Shown here: positions 8,828 through 18,526 of the stretch, piece by piece
Layout: every line of letters starts with the position of its first letter
How positions within the stretch are numbered: the stretch's first letter is position 1
Assembly: GCF_900116665.1 (NCBI RefSeq)
Contig: NZ_FPBK01000004.1
Location: forward strand, 196,525-260,524
Direction: 5' to 3'
DNA: 64,000 bases
Source: Pustulibacterium marinum
GTDB taxonomy: Bacteria; Bacteroidota; Bacteroidia; Flavobacteriales; Flavobacteriaceae
Notes under the pieces: model-generated
Told to the model about the DNA's origin: nothing
Database searches by the model: none
The model's input: the letters and a program-made list of their open reading frames with translations, nothing else
Program-made: the position numbers and the translations under genes

Positions 8828-11800
8828 TTAGAATTGTAAATTAAATCCAAGTGTTATAGTTGCAGAATTTGGATATGCTCCAAAGTCTATACCTCTAGTT
8901 TGTACACCACCATTACCATCTATATCTGTAGCAGTACCAATTTCCGGATCAAGACCACTATAATTAGTAATAGTAAATAAGTTCTGACCACTCATAAAAA
9001 CGGTTGCTTTAGAAGCACTAATTTTGTCTAAAATTCCTTGTGGTAAATTATAACCTACTTTAACATTTCTTAGTTTTAAGAAAGAGCCATCTTCTACAAA
9101 ATAATCAGAAATTCTACCATTACGGTTCGTATCTTCAACTACTGCTCTAGCATAGGTGTTAGATGGATTTTCTGGAGTCCAACGGTTGTTATAATATTCT
9201 TGACTTACGTTAGTATATACAGAGTTATAACCATAAGCTCCTAAACTTTCGTTTTGACTCTTAATAAAGTTGAGAACTTCGTTGCCGTATGTTCCATAGA
9301 AAGATAATTGGAAATCCCAATTTTTATAAGATGCATTTACATTTAAACCTCCGTAGAAATCTGGTACTGGACTACCGATAATTTCTCTATCTTCAGCAGT
9401 AATTTCACCATCCCCATTTAAATCTTTGAATTTTCTATCACCAGGAGCAATAGGATTTAAACCATAAGCTGGTTGATATTCTCCGTCAGGAGCACTTGCA
9501 TTAAGCGCATCAATTTCAGATTGACTTTGGAAAATTCCTTCAGCTCTATATCCATAGAATGCACCAACATTACCTCCTACATATGACCTCGTGAAACCAG
9601 ACCAACTTGTATTAAAGCTAGGTGTAAAATTAGATGGATATGTTACAAAATCTTGATTTCCTAAATCAGTAATTTCGTTATTAATAACACTTATGTTAGC
9701 AGAAACATCCCAAGTAAATTCGCCTTCAGTTTTTCTATACCCTAACATTACCTCAATACCTTCATTAACAACATTACCAGCATTAACAGACATTGTTGTA
9801 AAACCGTTTTGTGCAGGAATAGTTTGATCTAATAAGAAATCTTTAGCAGATTTATTAAAGTAATCTAATGTTCCATAAAATCTAGAATCTAACAATTCGA
9901 AATCTAAACCAATGTTTGTTTGAATTTGAGATTCCCAAGTAAGATCAGGATTTGCCAAACTAGCCAATGCCAAACCACTTACAGGATTTCCACCAAAAAC
10001 ATAACCTGAATTATCTTGAGTTGCACCAGAAGTATAAGATGCTAAATACTTAAATGCTTCTATACCCTGACTATTACCAGTTTCACCCCAAGAAGCTCTT
10101 AATTTTAATAAATCAAAAATAGAATCTTCCATAAATTTTTCTCTATCAATATTCCAAGCACCAGCAACTGATGGGAAAACACCATAAAGATTATCAGAAG
10201 AAAACTTGTTACCTACTCCATCACGTCTTACTGTAGCAGTGAAAGAGTATTTCTCATCATAAGAGTAGTTTAATCTTGCAAATGTACTAGCAAAAGTTGC
10301 TGTACCATGAGTACCAGAATAATTGATTATAGATTCTGATGCAGAAAGATCTCTAATACTATTGTTTAAATATCCTTGACCAGTAGTTGCTATATTATCA
10401 TATAATTGCTTTTGAGCAGAAGAACCTACTAATAAGTCAAAATTATGTGCATCAAATGCTTTTTTATAGTTTACTAAAAACTCACCTAAATATTGTCTAG
10501 ATTTAGATTGACTTACATAATAAGTAGCATTTGCATTTTGGTCATTTGCGCTTCTAAAATAAGATGGGTTAAAACTACTACCACTATAGCTAGTTAATTG
10601 ATAACCAAATTTACCTGTTACTTTTAAGCCTTCAATTATTTCATAATCTAACGCTAAGTTAGATAATAAATTATCAGTAGCATTTTCGTTATCAGTTAAT
10701 AAAGCATTACCAATTACGTTGATACTACTAGAAATTAAGTTACTATCTGTAAAAGCACCATAGTTACCATTATCATCGTAAGGTTCTGTAATACCTCCTC
10801 CACCTAAGTAAGGCACATTATCAAACACTCTAGCAAATCCATAGAAACCTGCAGATAAATTATTGTAAGTTTCAGAATATGCATATTTCACACTAGCTCT
10901 TGCTTTTAAACCTTTAGCAATATCATACTCGCTATTTAAACCAATGTTATATCTTTTATACTCAGCAGAAACTACAGTACCGTCGTCATCTACCATACCT
11001 AAACTAAAGGCAGTCTTTGATTTTTCTCCTCCACCTCTAATTCCTATGTTATATACTTGCTTAAAACCAGTATCAAAAGCATAATCTTGCCAGTTTACAT
11101 TTGTTAAACTTTCTGGATTAGACCATTCAGATAATGTATCTACTCCTTGTGCTGTTCCTGTCTCTAAAGCAAACCCAGCGAAAGTAGATGCATCTAACAT
11201 ATCTATTTGTTGTGGAGTTGTTTGAATACTAACAAAACTATCTAGTGATACAATAATTCTATCCTTAACACCAGTTTTAGTTTTAATAATAACTACCCCA
11301 GCATTTGCTCTCACCCCATAAATAGCAGCTGCAGAAGCATCTTTTAATACAGAAATACTTTCAATATCGCTAGGGTTTAAAAATGAAATATCTTGTGTTG
11401 GAAAACCATCAACTACATACAATGGATCATTACTACCAAAAGAAGCAACCCCTCTTATGTTGATACTCATAGCAGAACCTGGACTACCAGAGTTTTGAGT
11501 AATCTGTACACCAGAAACTTTACCTTGAATAGACTGATTAACATCTGTTGCAGGAAACTGTTCCAACTCCTCACTTGAAACTGAAGTAACTGCACCGGTT
11601 AAATCTCTTTTTGTTTGCGTACCATACGCAACAATTACAACTTCATCAAGTAAACTACTTGATATTGTTAACACTACATCGATTTCGTCTTGATCACCAA
11701 CTTCAACGCGTTGTTCTTTCATACCTACATAGGTAAAGATTAAAACGCTTCCAACTTCTACGTTGTTCAATTGATAGTTTCCATCAAAATCTGTTACTGT

Positions 11801-11956
11801 ACCATTAGTTGTTCCCTCAACGGTAACATTTGCCCCAGGAAGAGCCACGCCCTGATCGTCTTTTACAATTCCCGTAATTGTTTTTGTCTGCTGTCCTAAT
11901 ACTAGGAAAGAAACAAAAAACATACATGAGAAAAATAATATTTTTAGTTTTTCCAT
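8828..11956 (-). CDS. SusC-like TonB-dependent outer-membrane transporter (susC1)
   Basis: Oligosaccharide importer of 1042 residues. It has a signal peptide (ending FLVLGQQ), the carboxypeptidase-regulatory-like domain at about 25-105 (GIVKDDQGVALPGANV), the TonB-box region with the SusC signature DEVVIVAYGTQ, and a plug domain at about 115-230 (SIQGKVSGVQI; RGVASFGSNDPLYVVDG). A 22-strand type barrel follows, ending in ITLGFNLQF with a terminal aromatic residue. It pairs with the SusD gene 2 bases downstream. A promoter with the locus-wide box lies about 85-130 bases upstream (12040-12084). With susC2 (32496-35621) this gives the locus two import channels. Confidence 0.95.
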   Translation of the reverse strand: MEKLKILFFSCMFFVSFLVLGQQTKTITGIVKDDQGVALPGANVTVEGTTNGTVTDFDGNYQLNNVEVGSVLIFTYVGMKEQRVEVGDQDEIDVVLTISSSLLDEVVIVAYGTQTKRDLTGAVTSVSSEELEQFPATDVNQSIQGKVSGVQITQNSGSPGSAMSINIRGVASFGSNDPLYVVDGFPTQDISFLNPSDIESISVLKDASAAAIYGVRANAGVVIIKTKTGVKDRIIVSLDSFVSIQTTPQQIDMLDASTFAGFALETGTAQGVDTLSEWSNPESLTNVNWQDYAFDTGFKQVYNIGIRGGGEKSKTAFSLGMVDDDGTVVSAEYKRYNIGLNSEYDIAKGLKARASVKYAYSETYNNLSAGFYGFARVFDNVPYLGGGGITEPYDDNGNYGAFTDSNLISSSINVIGNALLTDNENATDNLLSNLALDYEIIEGLKVTGKFGYQLTSYSGSSFNPSYFRSANDQNANATYYVSQSKSRQYLGEFLVNYKKAFDAHNFDLLVGSSAQKQLYDNIATTGQGYLNNSIRDLSASESIINYSGTHGTATFASTFARLNYSYDEKYSFTATVRRDGVGNKFSSDNLYGVFPSVAGAWNIDREKFMEDSIFDLLKLRASWGETGNSQGIEAFKYLASYTSGATQDNSGYVFGGNPVSGLALASLANPDLTWESQIQTNIGLDFELLDSRFYGTLDYFNKSAKDFLLDQTIPAQNGFTTMSVNAGNVVNEGIEVMLGYRKTEGEFTWDVSANISVINNEITDLGNQDFVTYPSNFTPSFNTSWSGFTRSYVGGNVGAFYGYRAEGIFQSQSEIDALNASAPDGEYQPAYGLNPIAPGDRKFKDLNGDGEITAEDREIIGSPVPDFYGGLNVNASYKNWDFQLSFYGTYGNEVLNFIKSQNESLGAYGYNSVYTNVSQEYYNNRWTPENPSNTYARAVVEDTNRNGRISDYFVEDGSFLKLRNVKVGYNLPQGILDKISASKATVFMSGQNLFTITNYSGLDPEIGTATDIDGNGGVQTRGIDFGAYPNSATITLGFNLQF

Positions 11957-12498
11957 AAAAAGTTTGTTTTAGAATCGTGTAAGTTTTATAGATTTTATGT
12001 TCAATAAAACTTCACTTTTTGATAAATTGATTAATAAGTCGAAATTAGGAATATAGCTCACTAGTCACTAATCATATTTTGTCAAATTGTTATTATAAAA
12101 ATAATCAATCGTATATTTTTATGATAACACATTTTCCAACATCTATATATATAGAATCATCAATTTTAATAGGGCTAGGCAAATATTATGCGCATACGTC
12201 GCTGTAGTATAAAAAATAAATAGAATTCAAAAGACACCCTAACTACTAATAATAAACAAATTAACACAAATCAAAAATTATAGAAAAGTAAATACGATTT
12301 CTTAAATGAAAGCTTCTCTTATAAGCTGCTTAAAAATATTAAGAAAACAACAAATATTAGAATTTGATAAAAAAGATAGCTCAAAAATGCCATAAGTGTA
12401 AAAAACACACCTAGTACTATTTTTTCAAATATATAAGAAATATGATCTAAATCATATTCACATTCATATAATGTATACCTCTTAAAAAGACATAGAAC
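11957..12498. other. intergenic region upstream of susC1
   Basis: No coding frame seen. It holds the susC1 promoter (12040-12084). A weak inverted repeat AATATGAT-CTAA-ATCATATT at 12439-12458 lies just after the stop of the minus-strand epimerase gene and could be its terminator or attenuator. Without a T run this stays tentative. Confidence 0.45.
12040..12084 (-). promoter_or_regulatory. susC1 promoter with shared operator box
   Basis: On the minus strand TGACAAAATATGA (12084-12072) is followed after exactly 24 bases by TAATTTCG (12047-12040), a 7/8 match to the -7 box TAnnTTTG. The same box and spacing occur before three other transcription units of this locus. Confidence 0.6.
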
Positions 12499-13860
12499 TT
12501 AGGATTTCTTTTTCTTTAGGAACTCCAACTGATGTTTGCAATTAATTAATGCTCTAAAATTATGATACGTAGTTTTCCAAACATGCCCTTTTAATTCTTT
12601 TTTAACTTCAGGTCTCACATCTGTACCCCATGAATACCATCCTCCATATTTATCATCCATCATATACTGCTGAGTATACTTCCATAAATCTTCAAACTTT
12701 TCATAATAGTTCATTTTGTCATCAGGATACATTCGTGTCATAATTAATAAGGTATTCAAACCTTCTGCCTGTGCCCACCAATTTTTATCATAATTAGTTA
12801 TAGTTAATACATCATCTCCTTTAAAGTAATATCCTCCCTCATAAAATCCTCCTAATTTATTATCTAATCCATAGGTTAAAGAGTGGTCAACCATTTTTTT
12901 ACCTATTTCCAAAGTCTTTTCTGTATCTGTTCTACCTAAAACCTCTGATGCTTCTAACATCAAATATGCTGTTTCTACATCATGACCAAAGGAAACATGA
13001 TCTAAATAAAAATGTTCTTGTATCACTTCTTTACTCTCCTCTCTAAAGCTTACTGGTGTCCAATCAGGTGTAAAGAATAAATCCATAGAATATTTATCAT
13101 TCACTATAGTATCTCTAATCAGTAATAACAATTCCGTTAATCTTTCTTTTACAATATCATCTTTCCAAACCTGATATAATTCTGTAAAGGCTTCCATTAA
13201 ATGTATAGAACTGTTCTGATCTTTATACCCAGCGTCAGATGTAGAAGCTATATCTTCTGTACGCACTATAGGAGTACCATCCATTTCCATGTGCTGAAAG
13301 TATCCTTTATACTCTTTATCATGACTATGTTCCTCTAACCACATAAAAACTTTTTTTGCTAATTCTAATGCCTCTGCATCTTTTGACACATCATAATAAG
13401 CAGCCAAAGCATAAATTGCAAATGCATTACCATAAGCAGTTTTAGCTTCATAAGGTTTCATAATAGGTTCACCTTCTTTAGTAACTAATGTATGAAACCC
13501 ACCATTTTCTTTATCCCACATTACATCACGTAAAAACTTAAAACCATGTTCTGCATACGTTAAATACTCCTTATCTCCATATTCTTTATAAGCTTTTGAA
13601 GTAACCCACACTTGTCTAGATTGAGTTACAATCATTTTTTCATGCTCATTACCTACTTTAAAGTCGTAAGTAATATTAGTATAATATCCACCATCATCTT
13701 TATCTAAAGCTAAAGGATACCATTTATCTATTAATTCTTCTTTCGCATCTTTATCAAATGTATCAGCAAGATTATTTGATTTTTTTTCTGCGCATCCGAT
13801 AAAAATCATCAATACAACAATCATTAACGTATTATATTTCAACATATTAACATTTTTCAT
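12499..13860 (-). CDS. AGE-family (N-acylglucosamine/cellobiose 2-epimerase-like) lipoprotein
   Basis: An (alpha/alpha)6-barrel protein of the AGE superfamily, about 453 residues from the ATG at 13860. Family positions are kept: HLMEAFTELY, SFGHDVETAYL, WWAQAEG and TTYHNFRAL, carrying the His and Glu residues used by cellobiose/mannobiose 2-epimerases. Unlike the second AGE protein of the locus (23748-24920), it has a signal peptide with lipobox MIFIGC followed by AEKKS, so it is predicted to be an exported lipoprotein. Epimerases of this family are usually cytosolic. It may epimerise the reducing end of mannobiose in the periplasm or at the surface, or have another activity. An open frame upstream to 13920 is possible but would bury the signal peptide. 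The family is firm; activity is not. Confidence 0.85.
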   Translation of the reverse strand: MKNVNMLKYNTLMIVVLMIFIGCAEKKSNNLADTFDKDAKEELIDKWYPLALDKDDGGYYTNITYDFKVGNEHEKMIVTQSRQVWVTSKAYKEYGDKEYLTYAEHGFKFLRDVMWDKENGGFHTLVTKEGEPIMKPYEAKTAYGNAFAIYALAAYYDVSKDAEALELAKKVFMWLEEHSHDKEYKGYFQHMEMDGTPIVRTEDIASTSDAGYKDQNSSIHLMEAFTELYQVWKDDIVKERLTELLLLIRDTIVNDKYSMDLFFTPDWTPVSFREESKEVIQEHFYLDHVSFGHDVETAYLMLEASEVLGRTDTEKTLEIGKKMVDHSLTYGLDNKLGGFYEGGYYFKGDDVLTITNYDKNWWAQAEGLNTLLIMTRMYPDDKMNYYEKFEDLWKYTQQYMMDDKYGGWYSWGTDVRPEVKKELKGHVWKTTYHNFRALINCKHQLEFLKKKKS

Positions 13861-13944
13861 ATGAAAAAACTCTTTGTTATTATTGAATAAATATAAAATA
13901 TACCCCCGAAATTTTATCAATACATAAATAATACGTTGTTATTT

Positions 13945-13989
13945 TGATAAAATAGTATTATCGAATCTTTCAGTCAAATTCTAGTTTTA
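13945..13989 (+). promoter_or_regulatory. promoter of the GH9-GH26 unit with shared operator box
   Basis: TGATAAAATAGTA (13945-13957) is followed after exactly 24 bases by TAGTTTTA (13982-13989), a 7/8 match to the -7 box. The ATG follows 25 bases later. Two positions of the box differ from the GH26/susC2 version. Confidence 0.5.
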
Positions 13990-14014
13990 TATTCTAAATG
14001 GAAAAAATAGTATC

Positions 14015-16477
14015 ATGAAAAACCTGTTTTATATAATTATTCTACTAGGTGCATTTTGCAATGCACAAAAAAAAGATTCCGTTTTTAAAATAACAGACCA
14101 ACAATATCTTAAAAATAAAGGTGTTGAAGTGATGCTTGCTCATGATTTTTACCCTGAAGGACACCAAGGAGGAGTTGGTATTATACAAAATGGAATCCGG
14201 GTAGCTACTAACGGAGATTTACGTTTAGAACCTACACCAGGCCAATGGCAACCTGTTCCCAAAGTTGGTGAGCGTAGTGTTGACCTAGCCAACCAAACAA
14301 TTAACTTGAGAATGCAGTTTCCTGATTCTTCTAAAAACAGAACTGGTTTTAATCCGGTGGAATACCCAGATTTATATCTTGCGTACACCCTAAAAATCAA
14401 ACCAGAAGGTAAATCTTTCAAAATTATCGTAGATTTAGATAAGCCATTACCTGCTGAATGGGTTGGAAAAGTAGGGTTTAACTTAGAGTTTTTCCCAGGA
14501 ATTCTATTTGGTAAGAGTTATTATATGGATGATGAGTTTGGTATTTTTAACAGACAAGCAAATGGACCTGGTTACACAAATGAAGATAACGAATATAGAA
14601 TGACCCCTATTGCTTCTGGTAAAAAACTAAGTATTGCACCAGAAATGCCAGAACAAAGTGTTACTATTCAAAACGTAGGAACCGACAACTTAGAATTACT
14701 TGATGGACGTGCACAGCATAATAATGGCTGGTTTATTGTTCGCTCTCTTATTCCTGCTAATACCACTAAAAATGCTATTGAATGGATTGTGAGCCCTAAT
14801 ATGATTCAAGACTTTATTTACGACCCAGTAGTTCAAATTTCTCAAGTAGGTTATCACACAAATCAAGATAAAGTAGCTGTTATAGAAACAGACCCTAACG
14901 ACACGGTTTCAGACATTACACTACATAGAATTATGCCTGATGGTAGCGCTAAAACTATTGAAACTAAAACTCCAAAATCTTGGGGTAACTTTTTAAGATA
15001 TAAGTATTTTCAATATGATTTCTCTAAAATATCAGAGCCCGGTGTTTATTATATTACCTATAAAAACTATACTACATCTTCATTTATAATAAGCGAAACT
15101 ATTTATGATAGAAATGTGTGGCAACCAACGTTAGAGTATTTTTTACCTGTACAAATGTGCCACATGAGAATTAACGACCGCTATAAGGTTTGGCATGGAA
15201 GATGCCATTTAGATGATGCTCTAATGGCTCCTACAAGTTTTAATCATTTCGATGGTTATTTACAAGGTGATAACACATTAACTTCATTTAAATCTGGAGA
15301 ACATGTGCCAGAGCTAGATAAAGGTGGATGGCATGATGCAGGAGACTTTGATTTAAGAATAGAATCTCAGGCAGAAACAGTTCAAGGACTTGCCAGAATT
15401 TATGAGTTATTTGATGTTAATTATGATAATACACTAATTGATCAAAAGACTAAAACAGTAGAAATGCTTTCCCCTGATGGAAAAGCTGATATGCTACAAC
15501 AAATAGAACACGGACTATTATCGATAGTTGGTGGTTATGAATCTTTAGACAGATTTTACCGTGGTGTTATTGTACCAACACAAAGACAGTATGTTTTACT
15601 TGGCGACCCTCTAAACCATAGCGATAACGAGATTTACCAAAAGAATGGTACCACTGAAATACCTATGGGGCAAGATGGAGCTCCTGACGACCGTTGGGTA
15701 TTTACAGAAGACAACCCAGAACGTGCTATGGAAGCTGCTGCTGCGTTAGCTACAGCTGCTAGAAGCATGAAAGATTACAACAATATACTAGCTAAAAAAT
15801 GTACTGACATTGCTAAAAAAGAGTGGGACAGCTATTCATTTGATCCATCAGCTGCTAGAATAGAACTTGCAACTGAGCTATACCACACTACCAAAGATGA
15901 AAAATACCTTGATTATTTAATTGACAACAAGAAATACATAGCTGCAAATTTTGCTAATGTAGGATGGATTGTTGCAACCATATATGATGATGTAGATAAC
16001 AAAAGATTTAAAAAGTTCTTATTAGAGCCAGCTATGGCATATGCAGAAACGGTAAAAGAGCAAGCAAACCAGACACCTTACGGAGTGCCTTACGAGCCAA
16101 ACATTTGGGGTGCAGGTTGGGATATTCAAAATTTTGGAATGAAACAGTATTTTTATCACACAGCATTTCCTGAATATTTCCCTAAATCTTACATGCTTAA
16201 CGCATTGAATTTTGTATTAGGTACACACCCTGGGGTTAATACAGCATCTTTTGTTTCTGGTGTAGGGGCTCATTCTCTAACACAAGCATACGGATTAAAT
16301 AGAGGTGAACGCTCTTATATTCCTGGAGGTATTGGTTCTGGTACAGCTTTAATTAGACCTGACCTTCCAGAACTTTTAGAGTGGCCATACTTATGGCAAC
16401 AAACAGAATATGTTTTAGGAGGTGGTACTACTGATTATTTATTCTTAGCAATTGCAGCGCAACATTTATTAAAATAA
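14015..16477 (+). CDS. glycoside hydrolase family 9 protein (endo-beta-1,4-glucanase type)
   Basis: Secreted enzyme of 820 residues with a signal peptide (1-17, ending FCNAQ). Residues about 20-270 form a beta-rich domain I cannot assign. A CelD_N immunoglobulin-like domain follows at about 273-365 (VVQISQVGYHTNQDKVAVI), then the GH9 (alpha/alpha)6 catalytic domain. The catalytic pair is in GGWHDAGDFD (Asp441 and Asp444) and the proton donor is probably Glu798 in QQTEYVLGGGTTDY. GH9 enzymes cut beta-1,4-glucosidic bonds; in a mannan locus the likely role is cutting Glc-Man runs in glucomannan, or xyloglucan/cellulose fragments. It is co-transcribed with the GH26 gene 15 bases downstream. The substrate is inference. 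Confidence 0.9.
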   Translation: MKNLFYIIILLGAFCNAQKKDSVFKITDQQYLKNKGVEVMLAHDFYPEGHQGGVGIIQNGIRVATNGDLRLEPTPGQWQPVPKVGERSVDLANQTINLRMQFPDSSKNRTGFNPVEYPDLYLAYTLKIKPEGKSFKIIVDLDKPLPAEWVGKVGFNLEFFPGILFGKSYYMDDEFGIFNRQANGPGYTNEDNEYRMTPIASGKKLSIAPEMPEQSVTIQNVGTDNLELLDGRAQHNNGWFIVRSLIPANTTKNAIEWIVSPNMIQDFIYDPVVQISQVGYHTNQDKVAVIETDPNDTVSDITLHRIMPDGSAKTIETKTPKSWGNFLRYKYFQYDFSKISEPGVYYITYKNYTTSSFIISETIYDRNVWQPTLEYFLPVQMCHMRINDRYKVWHGRCHLDDALMAPTSFNHFDGYLQGDNTLTSFKSGEHVPELDKGGWHDAGDFDLRIESQAETVQGLARIYELFDVNYDNTLIDQKTKTVEMLSPDGKADMLQQIEHGLLSIVGGYESLDRFYRGVIVPTQRQYVLLGDPLNHSDNEIYQKNGTTEIPMGQDGAPDDRWVFTEDNPERAMEAAAALATAARSMKDYNNILAKKCTDIAKKEWDSYSFDPSAARIELATELYHTTKDEKYLDYLIDNKKYIAANFANVGWIVATIYDDVDNKRFKKFLLEPAMAYAETVKEQANQTPYGVPYEPNIWGAGWDIQNFGMKQYFYHTAFPEYFPKSYMLNALNFVLGTHPGVNTASFVSGVGAHSLTQAYGLNRGERSYIPGGIGSGTALIRPDLPELLEWPYLWQQTEYVLGGGTTDYLFLAIAAQHLLK

Positions 16478-16492
16478 TCTAAAAGTAACGCT

Positions 16493-17479
16493 ATGAGAAA
16501 CCTAATATTAATAATTCTTTTAAGCACATGCCTAAATATAGTAGCCCAGAACCCTATAAATCCGAACGCTAGTAAGGAAGCTAAAAATCTACTTAGCTAC
16601 ATTTATGGTTTGGATAATACTATTTTATCAGGGCAACATAGTTATAACCACGAACCTACTAAGTATTATGATATAGCATCTGATATAGCTGGTGAAAAGC
16701 CAGCTATTTGGGGTGCAGATTTATACTGGAGTAGTGTTAACCAAGAAGATAAAGTAATAGAAGAAGCTATTAAAAAACATAATGAGGGAGCTATAATTAC
16801 CATCATGTGGCATGTAGGTAGACCTATGGATGATGCTCCTTATGGCTGGAGCTCTAGTGTGCAAAACACTATTTCTGATGAGCAATGGAAAGAACTAACT
16901 ACACCCGGAACTAAACTTAATAAAAGATGGGAAAACCAAGTAGATACTATTGCTAAAGCTTTAAAACGACTAAAGGATAAGAACATTCCTGTTTTGTGGA
17001 GACCTTACCATGAAATGAATGGTGTATGGTTTTGGTGGGGAAACAAACCTGGCAAAGATGGTTATATAAAACTTTGGAAAATGTTGTATCATAGATTAAC
17101 AGACATCCACAAATTGAACAACTTGATATGGGTATGGAATGCTAACGGACCACGTGATATACCTTACGATGAAGCATTTGCTTATAAAGATTTTTATCCT
17201 GGAAAAAAATATGTAGATATTTTAGCCACAGATGTTTATCATTTTGATTATGAGCAAAAAGATTACGAAAGTTTACTAAAACTAGCCAATGGTAAACCTA
17301 TTGCTTTAGGAGAAGTTGGACAATTACCCAAAGCCAACATACTAGAAAAACAACCTAAATGGAGCTGGTTTATGGTATGGGCTAACTGGATTGAAACCGC
17401 TAATACAAAAGAAGGTATTTTAGAGATTTATAATAGACCCGAAACACTAACGAGAGACGAAATAAAATTGCAAGAATAA
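16493..17479 (+). CDS. GH26 beta-mannanase (periplasmic/secreted)
   Basis: A (beta/alpha)8 enzyme of 328 residues cleaving beta-1,4-mannosidic bonds with retention. It has a signal peptide (1-19, ending IVAQN) and no lipobox. The acid/base Glu174 lies in WRPYHEMNGVWFWWG and the nucleophile Glu274 in IALGEVGQLP, both classic GH26 motifs. Upstream aromatic and His positions (LSGQHSY, MWHVGRP) are also kept. Compact GH26 proteins of this size in Bacteroidota include mannobiose-releasing periplasmic enzymes, which would feed the mannobiose pathway encoded at 22573-24920. The exact mode (endo or exo) cannot be read from sequence alone. The gene is followed by a strong terminator. Confidence 0.93.
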   Translation: MRNLILIILLSTCLNIVAQNPINPNASKEAKNLLSYIYGLDNTILSGQHSYNHEPTKYYDIASDIAGEKPAIWGADLYWSSVNQEDKVIEEAIKKHNEGAIITIMWHVGRPMDDAPYGWSSSVQNTISDEQWKELTTPGTKLNKRWENQVDTIAKALKRLKDKNIPVLWRPYHEMNGVWFWWGNKPGKDGYIKLWKMLYHRLTDIHKLNNLIWVWNANGPRDIPYDEAFAYKDFYPGKKYVDILATDVYHFDYEQKDYESLLKLANGKPIALGEVGQLPKANILEKQPKWSWFMVWANWIETANTKEGILEIYNRPETLTRDEIKLQE

Positions 17480-17505
17480 TATTTTCTCGAATAAATAATT
17501 TATAC

Positions 17506-17537
17506 AAAAAAGACCTGAATATTCAGGTCTTTTTTTT
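17506..17537. terminator. bidirectional intrinsic terminator
   Basis: A perfect inverted repeat AGACCTGAAT/ATTCAGGTCT (17511-17530) is flanked by an A run and a T run. It lies between the convergent GH26 and esterase genes and serves both. Confidence 0.9.
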
Positions 17538-17557
17538 GTACTATAATTTGTAAAATT

Positions 17558-18403
17558 TCACTCAACTTTATACCCTAATAATTCAAGCATTTGATAACCA
17601 TATCGCTTTCCTAACAATCGGTATCCCGCAGAATCAAAATGAGCTTCGTCTTGGCCTGTACAACCTTCTGAAGATATGATGTAAGAATTAGGAATCACTT
17701 CAGGTAATTTATTAACAATAGGGATCATTTCTGCACAACAATTAACCTCTGTTTGCATCATCTCCCCCGCCAATAAAGGAATAGAATTGCTCTCTAGAGA
17801 CAAATCGTTTAAAATATCATTATACACTTTTTCAACGTACTTAGGCCATTCTTCGTCACCTGTGTTAGTTTCTCCCTGATGCAATAAAATACCTTTTATA
17901 ACACCATCTTTCTTAGCTATTTTAGCTAAATCTATGAGTCTTTTATATGGGTTTCCACCATACCCTGCTACTTTGTTTTTAAACCAGTCTTCATCATACG
18001 TTAAGGTATACTCCTCATACTTATCTTTATCAAATAATCTAATATCACAACCACCAATAGCCACGTTAATAATACCAATAGAAATACTGTCCGGCAAGTG
18101 TTCTACCATAGTTTTGCCAAACCAATCTGCTGGAGAAAGGTTGGTATCACATTGACATGTAGGCGGTGCTGCTTCGTACCACTTACCTTCTTCCCTATTC
18201 AACCCAGGGCAATCTAACGCTTGTAATAATTTAAATCTACTATTTGTTACCGTATCAATAGTCTCAATAGCTCCCTGTCCCTCCATATTAGACTGACCAA
18301 AGCAAAGAAATATGTAAAAATTTGAATCTTGAGCAGTTAACTTCATACTCGTAAAAAATAAAGCTGTTAAAAATAATAGCTTTGTAGTACTATAAATTTT
18401 CAT
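17558..18403 (-). CDS. sialate O-acetylesterase-like carbohydrate esterase (SASA/DUF303 type)
   Basis: SGNH-fold esterase of 281 residues, with a signal peptide ending KLTAQ. The nucleophile Ser38 is in CFGQSNMEGQG. The conserved ILLHQGETN motif and the C-terminal catalytic DEAHFDSAGY are present. This fold includes CE6-type acetyl xylan esterases and sialate O-acetylesterases. Here it most plausibly removes acetyl groups from mannan backbone sugars so that mannanases can act. There are three esterases in the locus, this one and those at 36024 and 37139, pointing to an acetylated substrate. The protein is probably periplasmic. The exact substrate is inference. Confidence 0.85.
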   Translation of the reverse strand: MKIYSTTKLLFLTALFFTSMKLTAQDSNFYIFLCFGQSNMEGQGAIETIDTVTNSRFKLLQALDCPGLNREEGKWYEAAPPTCQCDTNLSPADWFGKTMVEHLPDSISIGIINVAIGGCDIRLFDKDKYEEYTLTYDEDWFKNKVAGYGGNPYKRLIDLAKIAKKDGVIKGILLHQGETNTGDEEWPKYVEKVYNDILNDLSLESNSIPLLAGEMMQTEVNCCAEMIPIVNKLPEVIPNSYIISSEGCTGQDEAHFDSAGYRLLGKRYGYQMLELLGYKVE

Positions 18404-18526
18404 TGTTTATTAACTTGTTAAATAAATTTCTAAAATTCAAGATACTAAATACCTTTCCATTTTTGTTCAACAATATCATCATTTACTATACCTAAATTAT
18501 CATATTTAGTATAAAAATTATAGTAA

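Noticed and set aside
13907..13949. Shared operator box for the lipoprotein epimerase gene
   Set aside because: On the minus strand a 10/13 match exists, but the distance to the nearest -7-like sequence is 22 and not 24 bases, so I did not count it as a member of the set.
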